In this document: piece after piece, positions 61,975 through 64,000 of the stretch | Layout: each line of letters opens with the position of its first letter | Position numbering within the stretch: position 1 is the first letter of the stretch | Assembly: GCF_027887165.1 (NCBI RefSeq) | Contig: NC_077228.1 | Location: 181,846,525-181,910,524 of the forward strand | Direction of reading: 5' to 3' | Source of the DNA: Monodelphis domestica | Lineage: Eukaryota; Chordata; Mammalia; Didelphimorphia; Didelphidae | DNA: 64,000 nt | The notes under the pieces: model-generated | Database searches by the model: none | What the model saw: the letters and a program-made list of their open reading frames with translations, nothing else | What the model was told of the DNA's origin: nothing | Program-made: the position numbers and the translations under genes

Positions 61975-62480
61975 GTACATTCCAGTCAGTAAATATTGAT
62001 TAGATCCTTACTATTTTAAGATGCTGTGCTGGATGGTTGGAAAACAAAATAAAATAAGAAACAATCCTTGCCCCCAGGGGGCTCATATTCTATAGGAGAC
62101 AACAGAAATGTGCCCATGTATCTCCATCCAAAATATTTATGAAGTAAACTAAAGGTGTAACTGTTGGGGTTTGGGAGTGGAGGGGGCTCTTAGAAAGCAC
62201 TACCTGCTTTGTGGGGGGGGGGAGAAATTTCAGAAAAGACCTCCTGGGGGAGGGAGAGCTTGAGCTTTGCTTTGAAACAAATTCCAAGAGGCGGAGGTGA
62301 AGAAGAGGGCATTCCAGGCTGGGGCACATAGCCTAGGTAAACAGAAGGACACAGGAGGCTAAGGGAAAGGCTAGTAGTCCAGTTGGGCTGGAATGTAGAA
62401 TGTATGAAGGGGAGTCAGGCGAAATCAAGCCAAGAAGGGAGGCCCTTGAATAGTAGAGAGGGGACTGGAATGAAGAAGGA
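61975..62480 (+). repeat. 5' half of the long dispersed repeat
   Basis: CCAGTCAGTAAATATTGATT, CCCCAGGGGGCTCATATTCT, AGGTGAAGAAGAGGGCATTC and GAATGTATGAAGGGGAGTCA match successive opening blocks. Confidence 0.65.
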
Positions 62481-62924
62481 ATTTGTCATTCTCAGAATCA
62501 GAGCACTCAAAGGGGAGGACTCTCTTACATCAGCTGGGATGCTCTGCTGCCTTCTCTAAAGTAGACATTCAGCCTGACTCTCTTTAGGTCTCTCTCTTGG
62601 TACTGTTGATGGGGGATGAGAATCCTCTGAGAATCTCGGGACCTCCAGGCCATCCCCCACCCCCCAATTCTCTCTCACAGTCTGCTTTCTGCTAGAGTTT
62701 AGACTAGACTCAAGTAGTCTGTCTTTTGCTTATAATCTTGCAAGGATCATGAAATAGTACCTTTCTTTAGTTTTGATGAACTCTTGTTTGTTTTAAGCAA
62801 AGGAAGGACACAGGTGGGTATCAATCAGCAGGATGCTTGCAGGAGACACCATCGAGGATGCTAGAAGCACAAAGGAGGTGGGTTGGTTGAGTAGGAAGAG
62901 CAGAAGGTAACAGATACAGACCTT
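62481..62924. other. Unassigned sequence
   Basis: Nothing is recognised. Confidence 0.4.
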
Positions 62925-63190
62925 CAGCCATCACCATTGTTTATGTAGCCCTCTGGGATATGTCTGGTGCTGTGCAAATATCATTTTATTTTATTCTCAC
63001 ATTAGCCACAGGAGATAGATTCTCTTATCTTCATTTTACAGTTGCTGAGACTTAAGATGGATGAAGAGAAGGTGACTTGCCCAGGGTCACCCAGCCAGTA
63101 AGCACCCAAGTTTTGATTTGAATTCAGATCTTTTTGACTCCAAGCCCAGTACACTGATAGAGTGATGCACTACGCCATCTAGCTGTTAAT
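62925..63190 (-). repeat. MIR/Ther-1 CORE-SINE
   Basis: TTATTCTCACATTAGCCACA, GTGACTTGCCCAGGGTCACC and ACTACGCCATCTAGCTGTTA. Confidence 0.88.
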
Positions 63191-63722
63191 AGTTAAAGGA
63201 CTTGAGGAAGGTCTCTGATTTGGCTATGACTTAACTTTTTAGAGCCCTTGGGTAACCCTTTGAACCCTTTGAGACTCTTAAATTGAAGATGACAGTGTTG
63301 ATCAGCACAATTAGAAGGAATTTCCTTACTAGGCATTTCTTATACCAAAAAACAAACAAACCCCAAACCAAAAACAAAACAAAGCAAAACAAAAAACCCT
63401 ACACAGATCAGCCCTGTGCCCTTCTTAGCTGAAGTTTGTTTCTTCTTGCTCAGTCTTTAAGAAAGCTGGAAAATAAAGGTCACCATTTTAAACTTTTCCC
63501 TTAATGGTCCTTTTAACTCAGCAGCCCATCTTAGCCTCCTGGGGATTTATGGAAGGACAGAGGTATGGACCACCCAGGATGAGAAGGCTTGGGTTAGGAT
63601 CCAGACATCTCCATAGTCATCTTCATCATCACATTCAAAATGGAATTCATTTTCTTTCTTGATCTCCTCACTGCTCTTCCTGGCTTTCCAAATATTTCTG
63701 CTGAGTGCAGATTTCATCACTT
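63191..63722. other. Mostly unassigned sequence
   Basis: An A/C-rich simple tract lies at 63346-63402. The rest is not recognised. Confidence 0.4.
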
Positions 63723-63919
63723 CTTTTTTTTAACCCTTACCTTTCATTTTTGGATATTGTGTAATGGTTCTAAGGCAGAAGAACAGTAAGAACTAGGCAA
63801 TGGGGGTTAAGTGACTTGCCCACCGTCACATAGCTACGAAGAGCCTAAGGTCAAATTTGAACCCAAGATTTCCCATCTCTGGGCCTGTCTCTCAATCCAC
63901 TGAGCCACCTAGCTGCCCT
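63723..63919 (-). repeat. WSINE1-type SINE
   Basis: TTAACCCTTACCTTTCATTT, AAGTGACTTGCCCACCGTCA and TGAGCCACCTAGCTGCC. Full-length; the palindrome is partly decayed. Confidence 0.9.
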
Positions 63920-64000
63920 CAGGCACTCAGGTCTGAAACCTACATGTTATCCATGACCCTTCCCCTTCTTTTTTGCTTCCCCATCCCTCATCTCTGATCA

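Overview
This is nuclear DNA from a mammal, almost certainly a marsupial and probably an Australian one. The evidence is the repeat content. There are about 25 copies of a tRNA-type SINE matching what I know as WSINE1, ten copies of a MAR1-type CORE-SINE whose 3' tail looks like the BovB/RTE LINE tail, many MIR/Ther-type CORE-SINEs, and L1 copies with the marsupial type of 3' end. A dasyurid-like genome (Tasmanian devil or relative) would fit, but I cannot fix the species from sequence alone. Family names are from memory and were not checked against a repeat library.

I recognise no protein-coding gene. The long open frames lie in GC-rich, low-complexity or repeat DNA and have no family resemblance. 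The one gene-like signal is a CpG island at about 6460-8115, with GC boxes, a TATA-like box and a good + strand splice donor at 7368. I read it as the promoter and non-coding first exon of a gene transcribed rightwards. If so, the remaining 56 kb would be the first part of a very long intron. The gene could not be identified.

Layout: 1-6400 is repeat-rich. 6460-8115 is the CpG island. 8115-11550 is mostly unassigned single-copy-looking sequence. 11560-30900 is dense in SINEs, L1 ends, hAT-like MITEs and a long dispersed repeat of uncertain class. 30900-35000 is repeat-poor. 35400-42700 is repeat-dense and includes the longest copy of the dispersed repeat. 42700-44050 is repeat-poor and looks like non-coding regulatory DNA. 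44000-57400 is mixed. 57400-59800 is again repeat-poor. The rest is mixed.

The most informative structure is the nesting of mobile elements, with target-site duplications (TSDs) readable by eye. WSINE1 copies sit inside MAR1, older WSINE-type and dispersed-repeat copies. Two independent WSINE1 copies entered the same position of two different MAR1 elements. WSINE1 also carries a nearly palindromic 3' end that could form a long hairpin. Several repeat-free blocks rich in TAAT cores are candidates for conserved enhancers. I found no CRISPR array, operon or new enzymatic system, and none is expected in such DNA.
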